DNA from: JBARKJ01 sp963698885
GTDB lineage: Bacteria > Nitrospirota > JACRHJ01
Direction of reading: 5' to 3'
Length of the DNA: 64,000 nt
Assembly (NCBI GenBank): GCA_963698885.1
Contig: CAVOSJ010000003.1
Location: forward strand, 1-64,000
The stretch's first letter is position 1. Every line of letters starts with the position of its first letter. The notes under the pieces are model-generated. The model searched no databases and had not been told where the DNA came from. It saw only the letters and a list, made by a program, of their open reading frames with translations. This document shows positions 40,777 through 49,916 of the stretch, piece by piece. The position numbers and the translations under genes were made by a program.

Positions 40777-40805
40777 AATATAAAGGAAAATACGAGGAAA
40801 GTCAA
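40777..40805 (-). promoter_or_regulatory. Putative promoter of ubiD
   Basis: On the minus strand TTGACT (40800-40805) and TATATT (40777-40782) with a 17-bp spacer. It is back to back with the promoter at 40827. Confidence 0.6.
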
Positions 40806-40826
40806 GAAAGTACCGCCCGAAACTCC

Positions 40827-40855
40827 TTGACACGAACCGGTGCTGATAATATAAT
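40827..40855 (+). promoter_or_regulatory. Consensus sigma70 promoter of the ketosynthase/radical SAM cluster
   Basis: A perfect TTGACA (40827-40832) and a perfect TATAAT (40850-40855) with the optimal 17-bp spacer lie about 40 bp before the first ketosynthase. It suggests strong, housekeeping-type expression of the cluster. Confidence 0.8.
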
Positions 40856-40892
40856 CAAACCCTCCTGAAATCGGTTTTTTTCGCCTTTAATA

Positions 40893-42122
40893 ATGAGCAG
40901 GTGCATGAGCAGGGAAAGAAGAGCGGCCGTAGTCGGGCTGGGTGTGGTAAGCGCACTCGGAATGACGGTAATAGAGTTCTGGGATGGGCTTTCCTCCGGG
41001 CGCTGCGGGATAGGGCCGGTCGATCTGTTCGACACCTCCGCCTACCGCACCAGCATCGGTGCGCAGGTCAAGGGCCTGGACCCGTCTTGCCATTTCAATC
41101 AAAGACAGCTTAAAAGAATGTCCCGCTGCGACCATCTTGGGCTGATTGCCGCCAGGGAGGCGGTAAAGGACAGCGGCCTGGACCTTGGGGCTGTCGCCCC
41201 GGAGCGTGTAGGCGTGTGCCTGGGCGGCGGCGCGGGCGGGATGCTCTCCGGCGAAAAATACCGGCGCGACCTCTACCTTAAATTAAGAAAGCCCCGTCCG
41301 ACCCAGCTCATACCGTTCTCGCCCAGCGTCACCACGGACTACATAGCGCAGGAATTTTACTGCGAAGGCCCGAGGGCGACGGTCGTCACCGCATGCTCGT
41401 CCTCGTCCACTTCGGTTGGATATGCTGCGGACTGGATAAAAAACGGAGATGCGGACATCGTCATCACGGGCGGCAGCGACGCGATGTGCGAGCTTACTTA
41501 CGCCGGGTTCAATTCGCTTCGGGCGGTGGACGACAGGCCATGCCGTCCCTTCGACGCCGGGAGGAAAGGCCTATCGCTGGGCGAAGGCGCGGGGATACTG
41601 GTGCTGGAAGAGATGGGACGGGCCAAAGCGCGCGGGGCCAGGATTTATGCCGAGATAGCCGGGTACGGCATAGCGGCAGACGCATATCATATGACCGCGC
41701 CCATTGCCTCCGGCGACGGCGCGGCGAGGACGATACTCGCGGCGCTTGCGGACGCGGGGATTGATGCGGACGCCGTAGATTATATCAACGCGCACGGGAC
41801 CGCGACCAAGTTCAACGATGCGGCGGAGGCGGCGGCGATAAAGAAGGTGTTCGGCGAGCGGGGGCGTACAATTCCGGTAAGCTCGATTAAGTCCATGATA
41901 GGGCATTGCCTCGGTTCCGCGGGCGGGCTTGAGGCGGTTTCGACGGTACTCACGGTCTTTTCCGGGATAATCCCGCCGACTATAAATTTTGAGAACCATG
42001 ACCCGCAGTGCGACCTGGACTGCGTGCCCAACGAGGCGCGCAAAATGGACGTGCGGGCGGCGATATCGAACTCGCTGGCCTTCGGCGGGAACAATACGAC
42101 AATCGTGGTAAGGAAAGCGTGA
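40893..42122 (+). CDS. Beta-ketoacyl synthase (active KS, FabF/KS-alpha type)
   Basis: 409 residues with a complete Cys-His-His triad: C168 in VTACSSSS, H301 in NAHGTAT and H338 in IGHCLG. It should condense an acyl starter with malonyl-ACP. The ATG at 40893 lacks a ribosome site; ATG 40905 (MSRERRAAV), after AGCAGG, is an alternative. It is followed after 39 bp by a catalytically dead homologue, an arrangement like the KS/chain-length-factor pairs of type II polyketide and aryl polyene systems. The acyl product is unknown. Confidence 0.93.
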   Translation: MSRCMSRERRAAVVGLGVVSALGMTVIEFWDGLSSGRCGIGPVDLFDTSAYRTSIGAQVKGLDPSCHFNQRQLKRMSRCDHLGLIAAREAVKDSGLDLGAVAPERVGVCLGGGAGGMLSGEKYRRDLYLKLRKPRPTQLIPFSPSVTTDYIAQEFYCEGPRATVVTACSSSSTSVGYAADWIKNGDADIVITGGSDAMCELTYAGFNSLRAVDDRPCRPFDAGRKGLSLGEGAGILVLEEMGRAKARGARIYAEIAGYGIAADAYHMTAPIASGDGAARTILAALADAGIDADAVDYINAHGTATKFNDAAEAAAIKKVFGERGRTIPVSSIKSMIGHCLGSAGGLEAVSTVLTVFSGIIPPTINFENHDPQCDLDCVPNEARKMDVRAAISNSLAFGGNNTTIVVRKA

Positions 42123-42161
42123 ATAGGGCCGGGGGCGTTATGAATATCTGGCTGGACGTAC

Positions 42162-43388
42162 ATGAATAGAGTCGTAATAACCGGCATAGGCACTGTCAAC
42201 GCGCTTGGGCTGGACGTCCCTTCTTTCTGGGAAGGCATAAAATCCGGGCGCTGCGCCATCGGGCGGATTTCAGGCTTCGATACGGCGCAGTTTGGCTCAA
42301 AGCTTGGCGCGGAGGTGAAGGGGTTCGAGCCGTCCAAGTTCGTCAACCCCATGAAGCTCAGGCGCATGGACAAGCTCTCCCAGATGGCCCTTGTCTCATC
42401 CATCGAGGCGATGAAGGATGCGGGACTCTCTGCGGGCATCCTGCCGCCTGAACGTATAGGCGTCGTAATAGGGAACGGGTACGGCGGCACTTCCTGCACG
42501 GAAGAATTCTTCGAGGGCCTGCTTATGCGCGGGCCGTCCGGGGTGAACCCCATGCTTTTTCCCACGACCGTGCCGAATTCCGCCGCGAGCCTCACGTCTA
42601 TAGAACTGAACCTGAAAGGCCCGAACTGCACTTTCTGCCAGAAAGACATATCCGCCGAGGAAGCGGTAATATACGCGGCGGGGCTTATCCGTAAAGGCGC
42701 GGCTGATGCCGTAATCGCGGGCGGCGGCGAGGAATTGAACGACGTGATATATCATGCGTTCGATTCGCTCGGGATACTCTCTCCCGGCAGAAAAGGCGGC
42801 GAAGAGGGCTGTTTTCCGTTCGGCCGGATGAGGAACGGGAGGGTCCTTGGCGAGGGCGCCGGAGTGCTGGTGCTGGAGTCGCTGGAATCCGCAAGCAGAC
42901 GCGGGGCGAGAGTTTATGCGGAGGTCGTGGGCGAGGCGATATTCGGCGGACGGCCAGGCATTGCGTCCTACGGGAAAGACTTCATTCCCGCGACAAAAGC
43001 CATGGGCGCGGCGCTAACGAGAGCGGGCATGGCGGATACCGAGGTCGATTATATATCTTCTTCCGCGAACTCCACGCCCGAGCTGGACGAACTGGAAGTG
43101 AACGCGATAAAGAATTTTTTCGGCCAGTCCGCGGTCCACATCCCTATAAGCGCGATAAAGCCCATGACCGGCGATTTCGAAGGCATGGGAGGCGTCCGCC
43201 TTGTCGCCTCCGTACTGGCAATGGAGAACTCGTTTATCCCGCCGACTTTAAACCAGACGGAACCGGAGGATTGGTTTAACCTGGACTGCGTCCCCGGTAA
43301 GGGCAGGGAAGCGGACCTGAAGAACGTGATGCACCTGGCAATCGGCAACGGCGGCGCGTGCGCATGCATAATACTTAAAAAAGCATGA
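42162..43388 (+). CDS. Ketosynthase-like protein without catalytic residues (chain-length-factor-like)
   Basis: 408 residues, thiolase fold along its whole length (ITGIGTVNALG, GEGAGVLVLE, and a C-terminal GNGGACACIILKKA). Aligned by eye with the upstream KS, the active Cys position is Asp162 (CTFCQKDIS), the first His becomes Ser in YISSSANST, and the second His becomes Asp in KPMTGDFEG. A Cys three residues earlier (C159) is out of register. It cannot condense on its own and most likely forms a heterodimer with the upstream enzyme, setting chain length. It overlaps the next gene by ATGA. Confidence 0.85.
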   Translation: MNRVVITGIGTVNALGLDVPSFWEGIKSGRCAIGRISGFDTAQFGSKLGAEVKGFEPSKFVNPMKLRRMDKLSQMALVSSIEAMKDAGLSAGILPPERIGVVIGNGYGGTSCTEEFFEGLLMRGPSGVNPMLFPTTVPNSAASLTSIELNLKGPNCTFCQKDISAEEAVIYAAGLIRKGAADAVIAGGGEELNDVIYHAFDSLGILSPGRKGGEEGCFPFGRMRNGRVLGEGAGVLVLESLESASRRGARVYAEVVGEAIFGGRPGIASYGKDFIPATKAMGAALTRAGMADTEVDYISSSANSTPELDELEVNAIKNFFGQSAVHIPISAIKPMTGDFEGMGGVRLVASVLAMENSFIPPTLNQTEPEDWFNLDCVPGKGREADLKNVMHLAIGNGGACACIILKKA

Positions 43389-44818
43389 AACCTTTTTATG
43401 ACATAGCCGTAATCGGCGCGGGTATAGGCGGCCTCACGGCCGGTGCGTTACTTGCGAAGAAGGGTTATTCCGTCGCGGTATTCGAGGCCGGCGACGTGCC
43501 GGGCGGCTATTGCACCACCTTCAAACGGCGCGGCTTTACGTTCGACTCCTGTCTGGACGCCGTCAGCGGGTGGGGAGAGGACGGCTGGCTCCGTAAGATA
43601 TTTCAAAAGCTGGGTATTGAAAACCAGGTGGAACTGCTGCGGCTCGACCCTCTGCGGGTGGATAATTTCGCCGGAGATATAGTGAACGTGCCGGGGACTA
43701 TCCCGGAGCTGATAAACCTCCTTTACGGCATAGCGCCAAAAGAGAAAGAAGGCATATTAAGCCTGCTGGATGCAATGGAGGAAATCTACCGGACCGCGAT
43801 GGCGACGCCGCCTGAAATGCTTTACACCTGCTCTACGATAAAAGGCGCGGCCGGGAAATACAGGGGAAGGTCATATAAAGAGCTTCTCGATGAATTTATA
43901 ACGGACCCGAAGGCGAGAGCGGTGATGTGCGACAGATGCGCTTTTCTGGGCCTTCCGCCGTCTAAGGTATCCGCAATCGCCATGACCATAATGTTCATGA
44001 CATATGCCGTGGGCGGCGGCTACAGGATAAAAGGCGGAGCGGGCAACCTGACGGGCGCGCTCGCAGGGGCGCTTCGGGAAAATGGCGGAGAGCTGCACGT
44101 GAAGGCGCCGGTTTCCAAAATCCTGACGGATGGCGGGAGGGCATGCGGCGTAGCGGTTCCGGGCGGCGAAGTCCGGGCGAATGCGGTAATATCGGCGGCG
44201 GACGCGGCTGAGGCATGCAGGATGGCCGGTATGGATATCGAAACGAGAACACCGTCGATAAGCTTCTTCATGGTTTATCTGGGCCTGAAGGATGCGCCGC
44301 CTGTCCCTGACAGCATGGGGTATTATCCCGGATATGATATAGAGGCCACTTTTGGCGACGTGGCGCATGATATAGCCTCGCCGAACGCCTCGCTTGAAAT
44401 AATAAATTACTCCAGCCTGAGCCCGGAAATGGCGCCGGAGGGCCATTCGTCCATAATGCTGATGTCGAAGGCCAAGTATGTATATTCGATGCCGTGGAAG
44501 AAGTGCAAATACCGTGAGTCGGAGAAGCTGATTGCGCTTGCGGAGCGTGCGGTCCCAGGGCTCAGGGATTCGATAGTATTTAAGGAACCGGCGACGCCGC
44601 CGACGCTGGAAAGATATACCGGCAACTCGCTCGGCGCGGCGTTTGGCTGGGAACAGGACGTGCGTAATGCAAGGACTTCTTCCCGTCCGAACCTGCCGGG
44701 TCTGTATTTCGCCGGGCACTGGACATATCCGGGAGGCGGCATAGAATCGGTCGCGGCCTCCGGCCTCGCGGCGGCGGAGTGCGCGGCGGCCTGGATAAAT
44801 AAAGAGGCGTTCAATTGA
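43385..44818 (+). CDS. CrtI-type FAD-dependent oxidoreductase (phytoene desaturase-like)
   Basis: 477 residues. The N-terminal Rossmann FAD motif is GAGIGGLTAG, with PGGYCTTFKRRG next, and the C-terminal FAD segment is GLYFAGHWTYPGGGIESVAASG, as in carotenoid desaturases and retinol saturases. It probably inserts, removes or isomerises double bonds in a long acyl or polyene chain. No carotenoid synthesis genes (crtB, crtE) are nearby, so a carotenoid substrate is unlikely. ATGA overlap with the KS-like gene; TTGA overlap with the thioesterase. Confidence 0.87.
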   Translation: MKPFYDIAVIGAGIGGLTAGALLAKKGYSVAVFEAGDVPGGYCTTFKRRGFTFDSCLDAVSGWGEDGWLRKIFQKLGIENQVELLRLDPLRVDNFAGDIVNVPGTIPELINLLYGIAPKEKEGILSLLDAMEEIYRTAMATPPEMLYTCSTIKGAAGKYRGRSYKELLDEFITDPKARAVMCDRCAFLGLPPSKVSAIAMTIMFMTYAVGGGYRIKGGAGNLTGALAGALRENGGELHVKAPVSKILTDGGRACGVAVPGGEVRANAVISAADAAEACRMAGMDIETRTPSISFFMVYLGLKDAPPVPDSMGYYPGYDIEATFGDVAHDIASPNASLEIINYSSLSPEMAPEGHSSIMLMSKAKYVYSMPWKKCKYRESEKLIALAERAVPGLRDSIVFKEPATPPTLERYTGNSLGAAFGWEQDVRNARTSSRPNLPGLYFAGHWTYPGGGIESVAASGLAAAECAAAWINKEAFN

Positions 44819-45243
44819 AATTCCATGAGAGTGAAATCCGCGTCCGTTTCTACGAGGCCGATTCATGGGAGATGGCCTGGCATGGCCATTACGTGGGCTG
44901 GTTCGAGGCCGGCCGCATCGGGCTTGCAAAGGAGTTCGACCTGATGCCCGCGCGGTTCACGGAGCTTGGGCTTTACGCGCCGGTTATAAGCCTGAAGGTG
45001 GATTATAAAGCGATGGGAAAGTTCGACGACCTGCTCATAATTCGAACTGCCGTAAAAGTTCCGACCAAGGCCGCGCTTGAATTCATCTACGAGGCCATCA
45101 GGAAGGAAGACGGGAAGCTTCTGGCGACCGGCGAGACGACACAGGTGCTGGTGAATAAAAAAGGGGAACTTATATATATAATCCCCGAGCCGCTAAAGTC
45201 CCGCGTGGATGAGATGGTAAAATTCTGCAACGGGGAAACATGA
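44815..45243 (+). CDS. Hotdog-fold acyl thioesterase (4HBT/YbgC type)
   Basis: 142 residues. The start region RVRFYEADSWEMAWHGHYVGWFEAGR follows the YbgC pattern, with the middle Thr-Asp positions changed to Ser-Trp. It would release the chain from its carrier or CoA. TTG start overlapping the previous stop; its own stop overlaps the first radical SAM gene by ATGA. Related to the thioesterase at 35703. Confidence 0.85.
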   Translation: MKFHESEIRVRFYEADSWEMAWHGHYVGWFEAGRIGLAKEFDLMPARFTELGLYAPVISLKVDYKAMGKFDDLLIIRTAVKVPTKAALEFIYEAIRKEDGKLLATGETTQVLVNKKGELIYIIPEPLKSRVDEMVKFCNGET

Positions 45244-46868
45244 AAGTACTTTTAGCAGACCCGCCGCATTTAATCTGGGACCTGATGAAGGGATGGGTGC
45301 CGAACCCCGCTCTCCTTGCGCTCGGCGCATATCTGGAGCGCGAGTTCGATACGCGGGTCATGGACTGCACCGTGATGCCCGACCCCTGGAGGGACCTGGA
45401 GCGGGAGGTTGCCGAGTTTAAGCCTCAGGTGGTGGGGCTGTGCTGCATCGGCACGACCTATCTCTACGACTCCCTGAACGCGGCTAAGCTCGTGAAGATG
45501 GTAAGCCCGGGCACGAAGGTCATCATCGGCGGGACCCATCCGACCCTTGCGCCGGAAGAGGTCCTGGCGCTTGGGCCGGACGTGGATTTCTGCTGTGTCG
45601 GAGAAGGGGAAGAAACCCTGGCTGAGTTCGTCCGCGCCGTAGGCGGAGGAGAAAAAGATTTCTCGAACATAAAAGGGCTTGCCTTCCGCGACGGCTCCCA
45701 GGTGATTAAGACAGAGGCGCGTCCCTTCATCGAAGACCTGGACTCGCTCCCGATACCCGCATACCACAGGGTCCCGATGGGAAACCCGCTTTATACGATC
45801 GACGTGCTGGGGCCAAAATGCGTGGTCGCCGCATTCTCCCGCGGCTGCGGGTACAAATGCACCTTCTGCACGGAGACACTCAGATGGGGAAACCGCTGGC
45901 GTGGGAAATCGGCCTGGAAGATGGTGGAGGAGATAGAAATCCTCCAGAAAAACTACGGCATCAAGACTTTTCTACTGGGCGACAACGACTTTCTCTGGGA
46001 CAGAAAACGCAACTTAGAGTATTGCGAGCTGATGGAGAAGAAAGGCCTCAAGGCGAACCTCTGGGTGCAGGCGAGGCCGGACCATATCCTCCGGGACCGC
46101 GAGCTGATACCGAGGCTCAAGAAAATCGGCCTCTTTGAAATACTGCTGGGTATTGAATCGTTTGACCAGAAGATGGTGGATACCTGGGACAAGCGCGAGG
46201 AAATCCAGACCATGATAGAGGCGATCAGCCTGCTTAAAAAGAACGGCGTCATGGTCATGACCAACCTCATGTTCGGGCATTGGAACGACGACAGAAAAAC
46301 CATCGAAAACCTCGTGACGTCGGCAAAGAAATATTCGGACTTCTTTGCGCTCTCGATCGCGACGCCCTTCCCCGGTACTCAGTTTTACAAAGAGGCGAAG
46401 GAACAGGGGAGGATCGAGGAAAACGATTACAGGAAGTTCGACTGGAACAACCCCGTGATGTCCACGAAACACCTGACGCGTAAAGAGGTCGGAAGGCTTC
46501 ACGGGCTGGCGTTCGGGAAATTTTACGCAAGGCCGAAGACCCTGTTTCAGGCGTTATTCTCCACAAACCCTTACATCCGGAAACTATATAAATCGTTTGC
46601 GACGTATCTCTTCCGCAAGCTTATAAAGAGGCCGTGGAAACAGCCCGGGTTCATGCTGTTCGATAACTACCTCCTGAAGCGGGCGGGTCAACTGAAAATG
46701 GTGAAGGCGTCGGGCCAGCGGGAGAAGTGCGACATATGCGGCGTCAAGGTCGGGTTGTATTCAGGATACCGGTGCAGCAACCCTGAGTGCAGGACGCTTT
46801 TCTGCCTGGACTGCAACGCCGGAGGATTTTATAAGCAGTGTCCGAATTGCGGGAGTACCGCAGCTTAA
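45240..46868 (+). CDS. Cobalamin-binding radical SAM enzyme with C-terminal zinc ribbon (1 of 4)
   Basis: 542 residues. Residues 1-140 form a B12-binding Rossmann domain without the base-off DxHxxG motif. The radical SAM core follows with C203-x3-C207-xx-C210 (CGYKCTFC). The last 40 residues add a double zinc ribbon (CDICG, CSNPEC, CLDC, CPNCG), which the other three copies lack and which could dock a carrier or partner. Class B enzymes of this type methylate unactivated carbons or rearrange and cyclise substrates. Closest in the window to the copy at 47015. Confidence 0.88.
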   Translation: MKVLLADPPHLIWDLMKGWVPNPALLALGAYLEREFDTRVMDCTVMPDPWRDLEREVAEFKPQVVGLCCIGTTYLYDSLNAAKLVKMVSPGTKVIIGGTHPTLAPEEVLALGPDVDFCCVGEGEETLAEFVRAVGGGEKDFSNIKGLAFRDGSQVIKTEARPFIEDLDSLPIPAYHRVPMGNPLYTIDVLGPKCVVAAFSRGCGYKCTFCTETLRWGNRWRGKSAWKMVEEIEILQKNYGIKTFLLGDNDFLWDRKRNLEYCELMEKKGLKANLWVQARPDHILRDRELIPRLKKIGLFEILLGIESFDQKMVDTWDKREEIQTMIEAISLLKKNGVMVMTNLMFGHWNDDRKTIENLVTSAKKYSDFFALSIATPFPGTQFYKEAKEQGRIEENDYRKFDWNNPVMSTKHLTRKEVGRLHGLAFGKFYARPKTLFQALFSTNPYIRKLYKSFATYLFRKLIKRPWKQPGFMLFDNYLLKRAGQLKMVKASGQREKCDICGVKVGLYSGYRCSNPECRTLFCLDCNAGGFYKQCPNCGSTAA

Positions 46869-46872
46869 AGTC

Positions 46873-46916
46873 GCTGCCTTTTTAGTAAAAAGGTAGCACC
46901 AAAAACTTTTAAACTG
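46873..46916 (+). repeat. Intergenic palindrome, family A, copy 4
   Basis: GCTGCCTTTTT pairs with AAAAAGGTAGC (one G-T wobble, 46873-46883 with 46887-46897), followed by ACCAAAAACTTTTAAACTG. Diverged from the nuo copies at two or three positions and joined directly to a family B unit. Confidence 0.85.
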
Positions 46917-46917
46917 T

Positions 46918-47006
46918 CCCGCTTTCTTTTGGTTCTTTTCTTTCTGCGAGATGATTTAGCTGTCCAGAGCGATAGCGAAGACAGAAAGAAAAGAACGGTT
47001 TTGAGG
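46918..47006 (+). repeat. Intergenic palindrome, family B, with an enlarged loop
   Basis: A perfect 15-bp stem (46932-46946 with 46982-46996) encloses a 35-nt loop that the copy at 23609 does not have. It ends with CGGTTTTGAGGTT, as the nuo copy does. Confidence 0.88.
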
Positions 47007-47014
47007 TTTATACG

Positions 47015-48493
47015 ATGAGAGTTTTATTAGTCGATCCGCCGCACGAAATATTCAAGTTCTTCAGGGGCCGGATGCCCTCTCCGTCCTTGACCGCGCTTTC
47101 CGCGTATATCGAAAAGGATTTCGAGGTGCGCGTCATCGACTGCACCGTGCAGGAGCGGCCCTGGGCCGCGCTGGAAGCCGAGGTGCGCGACTTCAAGCCC
47201 GCCGTCGTCGGCATTACGGCCATCTCCACTTCTTATATCTACGACGCCATGAACGCGGCTTACCTGGTTAAGCTTATCGACCCGTCCGTCATTACAATAG
47301 GCGGCGGTGTCCATATGAGCCTTATGCCGGAGGAGACCCTTCAGAAATGCCCGAGCATGGATTATATCGCGATTGGCGAGGGAGAGCTTACTTTAATGGA
47401 GTTCCTGAAGGCGGCCCGGTCCGGAGAAAAGGATTTCGGCAATATCTCCGGACTGGCCTTCAGGGAGGACGGCGGCATCCACATCGGAGAACGGCGCGAG
47501 CTTATACCGGACCTGGATACTCTTCCTCTCCCGGCGTATCACCATTTCCCGATGAACAAATACCTGATGCCGTCGCTCGGCATGGCGACGCATAATTCGA
47601 TAGTCCTGACCACCGCGCGCGGATGCGAAGGGGTGTGCACGTACTGCACGGAGGCGAAACTCTGGCGGAGCACCTGGAGGCCGAAGTCGGCAAAGCGCGT
47701 CGTGGAAGAGATGGAGTTGCTGTACAGAAACCACAATAAGTTCAGCTTCATGTTCGGCGACGATTCCTTCAACTGGAAGCGCGAAAGGGTGGAGGATTTT
47801 ATCGCGGAACTGGAGAAGAAAAAGCACCCGTGGCATTTCTGGTTCCAGTCGCGCGCGGAGCATATCGTCCGGGACGCGGACCTGCTCCCTCGGCTTAAGA
47901 AGCTTGGGCTGTATATGATATCCATGGGCGTTGAGACCCCGTCCGAGGGGGCGCTTAAGAACTACCGCAAGAAGCAGACGGCCGACGTTTCCATCCAGGC
48001 GATGAAGCTCATCAAGAAGAACGGGCTGCTGCTCATCACGAACATCATGTTCGGAGACATCGACGATACGGAAGAGACGCTCCAGCAGACGATAGATTTC
48101 GCGAAGCCGTATTCCGACCACTTCGCCATCTGCCTGACGACGCCGCTTCCGGGCACGGAGTACTGGAAGAAGGCGAAGGAGCAAGGGAGAATAAAAGTCT
48201 GGGACTACTCCAAGTATGATATGCTGAACCCGGTGATGGACACGCGCACGCTGTCGATTGATAAAATCGCGGAGATACATCCGAAGTCGATACAGAAGTT
48301 CTACTCGCGCTTCCGCGTCTTCTGGGACGCGTATTTTTCGCCGAACCCGTACCTCCGGAAGAACAACAGGTTCTTCGCAAAGATTGCCTGGGAGACGATA
48401 ACGCACACGCCCTGGGTGCAGAAGAATTACGTGCCGTTCGAGAAGTACATGGAAGAGAAGACGGGGAAGGAATTCGAGAGGGTGCATATATGA
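47015..48493 (+). CDS. Cobalamin-binding radical SAM enzyme (2 of 4)
   Basis: 492 residues, with the same two-domain layout and strong similarity to the copy at 45240 (DPPHEIFKFF against DPPHLIWDLM, FGDDSFNW against LGDNDFLW) but without the zinc ribbon. Cluster ligands are C204, C208 and C211 (CEGVCTYC). It probably arose by duplication. The stop overlaps the third copy by ATGA. Confidence 0.88.
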   Translation: MRVLLVDPPHEIFKFFRGRMPSPSLTALSAYIEKDFEVRVIDCTVQERPWAALEAEVRDFKPAVVGITAISTSYIYDAMNAAYLVKLIDPSVITIGGGVHMSLMPEETLQKCPSMDYIAIGEGELTLMEFLKAARSGEKDFGNISGLAFREDGGIHIGERRELIPDLDTLPLPAYHHFPMNKYLMPSLGMATHNSIVLTTARGCEGVCTYCTEAKLWRSTWRPKSAKRVVEEMELLYRNHNKFSFMFGDDSFNWKRERVEDFIAELEKKKHPWHFWFQSRAEHIVRDADLLPRLKKLGLYMISMGVETPSEGALKNYRKKQTADVSIQAMKLIKKNGLLLITNIMFGDIDDTEETLQQTIDFAKPYSDHFAICLTTPLPGTEYWKKAKEQGRIKVWDYSKYDMLNPVMDTRTLSIDKIAEIHPKSIQKFYSRFRVFWDAYFSPNPYLRKNNRFFAKIAWETITHTPWVQKNYVPFEKYMEEKTGKEFERVHI

Positions 48494-49839
48494 AGATATT
48501 GATTATCTCCCCGGAAGGCCGGCACACGGCGGTCGGGAAAAAATTCAAGTTTCCGTTTCCGACTGCTGGCGCGCCGATGGTGGCCGCGCTGACGCCGGAG
48601 GACTGCGAAGTAAAGATAATCGACGAGATTGTCGAGGACATTAACTTCGACGAGCCCGCGGACATGGTCGCCATCTCGTCCATGACCCCGATGGCCTCGC
48701 GCGCGTACGAGATTTCGGAGGAATTCAGGAAGCGCGGAGTGGCGACGGTAATAGGCGGGATACATCCGACGGCGTGTCCGGAAGAGGCGGGAGAGCACGC
48801 GGACTCCGTGATAATAGGCGAGGCGGAAGACCTCTGGCCGAAGGCGGTGGAGGATTTCAGGAACGGCAGGCTCCAGAAATTTTACAAGAAGGATTACCTG
48901 CACTCGCTGACGGGACTGCCGAGGCCGCGCTGGGAGCTGCTTCGGAACGATAAATATTTTCCGATCACGATAGTCGAGACCTCGCGCGGGTGCCCGCACA
49001 ACTGCGATTTCTGCGCCGTCACGAATTTCTACGGCGGCAAATACCGCGTGCGCCCGGTAGCGGAAGTGGAGAAGGAAATCCAGTACCTCTATGACAGGCC
49101 CGCGCTCACCGGACTTAAGCGGATGTCCACGCCGTACCCGAAGGGTATGATATTTTTCGCGGACTCCAACATCACGGCGAACAGGAAATACGCGAAAGAG
49201 CTTTTCACGATGCTCGCGAAATACAAAATCCCCTGGCAGAGCTACTCCACGATTTCCGTCGCGGACGACCCGGAACTCCTAAAGCTCGCGCAGGCGTCAA
49301 ACTGCGTGGGGCTGGCCATAGGTTTCGAGTCGCTCTCCGGCGAAAACTTAAAGAAAATAGGCAAGGGATTCAATAAGCCGGAGAAGTACGCCGAGTCGAT
49401 TACTAAATTGAAAGACCACGGCATCGGGACGGTGGCGAGCTTCATCTTCGGGCTGGACTGGGACGACGTGGGCGTGTTCGAGAGGACGAAGAAATTTATC
49501 GACGACAATAAAATCGATTCGTCGTTCTTCCTGATTTCCACCCCTCTTCCAGGCACGGGATACCGGCAGAGGCTGCTTGACGAAGGCCGGATATTCGACC
49601 ACAACTGGGACCGCTACGACTGTACACACGTGGTCTTTCAGCCGAAGCTGATGACTCCGGAGCAACTGTCCGAGGGCGTATATTGGCTGTGGCGCGAGAC
49701 GCTGTCGCATAAATCGATCTGGAAAAGGCTTTACGGCGGGCCGCAGTTCATGTTCTACCTGGGGATGAACTACGCGATGAAGATGCTTGACAAAAAGATC
49801 CACCCGGCCCGCTCGGAAAATCCGGCGCTTATTAAATAG
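48490..49839 (+). CDS. Cobalamin-binding radical SAM enzyme (3 of 4)
   Basis: 449 residues, from a different subfamily than the first two: it starts ILIISPEGRHTAVG and has the B12-domain signature AISSMTPMASRAYEI with IGGIHPTACPEEA. Cluster ligands are C168, C172 and C175 (CPHNCDFC), and FYGGKYRVRPVAEV follows. It shares those features with the fourth copy and with B4-type HpnJ/HpnP-like enzymes. The substrate is unknown. Confidence 0.88.
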   Translation: MKILIISPEGRHTAVGKKFKFPFPTAGAPMVAALTPEDCEVKIIDEIVEDINFDEPADMVAISSMTPMASRAYEISEEFRKRGVATVIGGIHPTACPEEAGEHADSVIIGEAEDLWPKAVEDFRNGRLQKFYKKDYLHSLTGLPRPRWELLRNDKYFPITIVETSRGCPHNCDFCAVTNFYGGKYRVRPVAEVEKEIQYLYDRPALTGLKRMSTPYPKGMIFFADSNITANRKYAKELFTMLAKYKIPWQSYSTISVADDPELLKLAQASNCVGLAIGFESLSGENLKKIGKGFNKPEKYAESITKLKDHGIGTVASFIFGLDWDDVGVFERTKKFIDDNKIDSSFFLISTPLPGTGYRQRLLDEGRIFDHNWDRYDCTHVVFQPKLMTPEQLSEGVYWLWRETLSHKSIWKRLYGGPQFMFYLGMNYAMKMLDKKIHPARSENPALIK

Positions 49840-49867
49840 CCGTTGCCTTAATTCCGGTTTTTTTGGC

Positions 49868-49916
49868 CGGTTTTCTTTGGCCGCTTTCTTTTCCCCAAAA
49901 GAAAGTGGGACTTTAA
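49868..49916 (-). repeat. Intergenic palindrome, family B, inverted unit
   Basis: A 9-bp stem CTTTCTTTT/AAAAGAAAG (49884-49892 with 49897-49905). The reverse complement matches the nuoE/nuoF first unit (CCCACTTTC...GCGGCCAAAGAAAA). It abuts the start of the fourth radical SAM gene. Confidence 0.85.

Noticed and set aside
40893..42122. Ordinary housekeeping FabF for fatty acid synthesis
   Set aside because: It is next to a dead KS partner and radical SAM genes, not next to acpP, fabD or fabG of the core fab operon.
43385..44818. Carotenoid pathway from the CrtI-like enzymes
   Set aside because: No crtB, crtE or cyclase genes are near; the linked genes are fatty-acid type, so another substrate is likelier.
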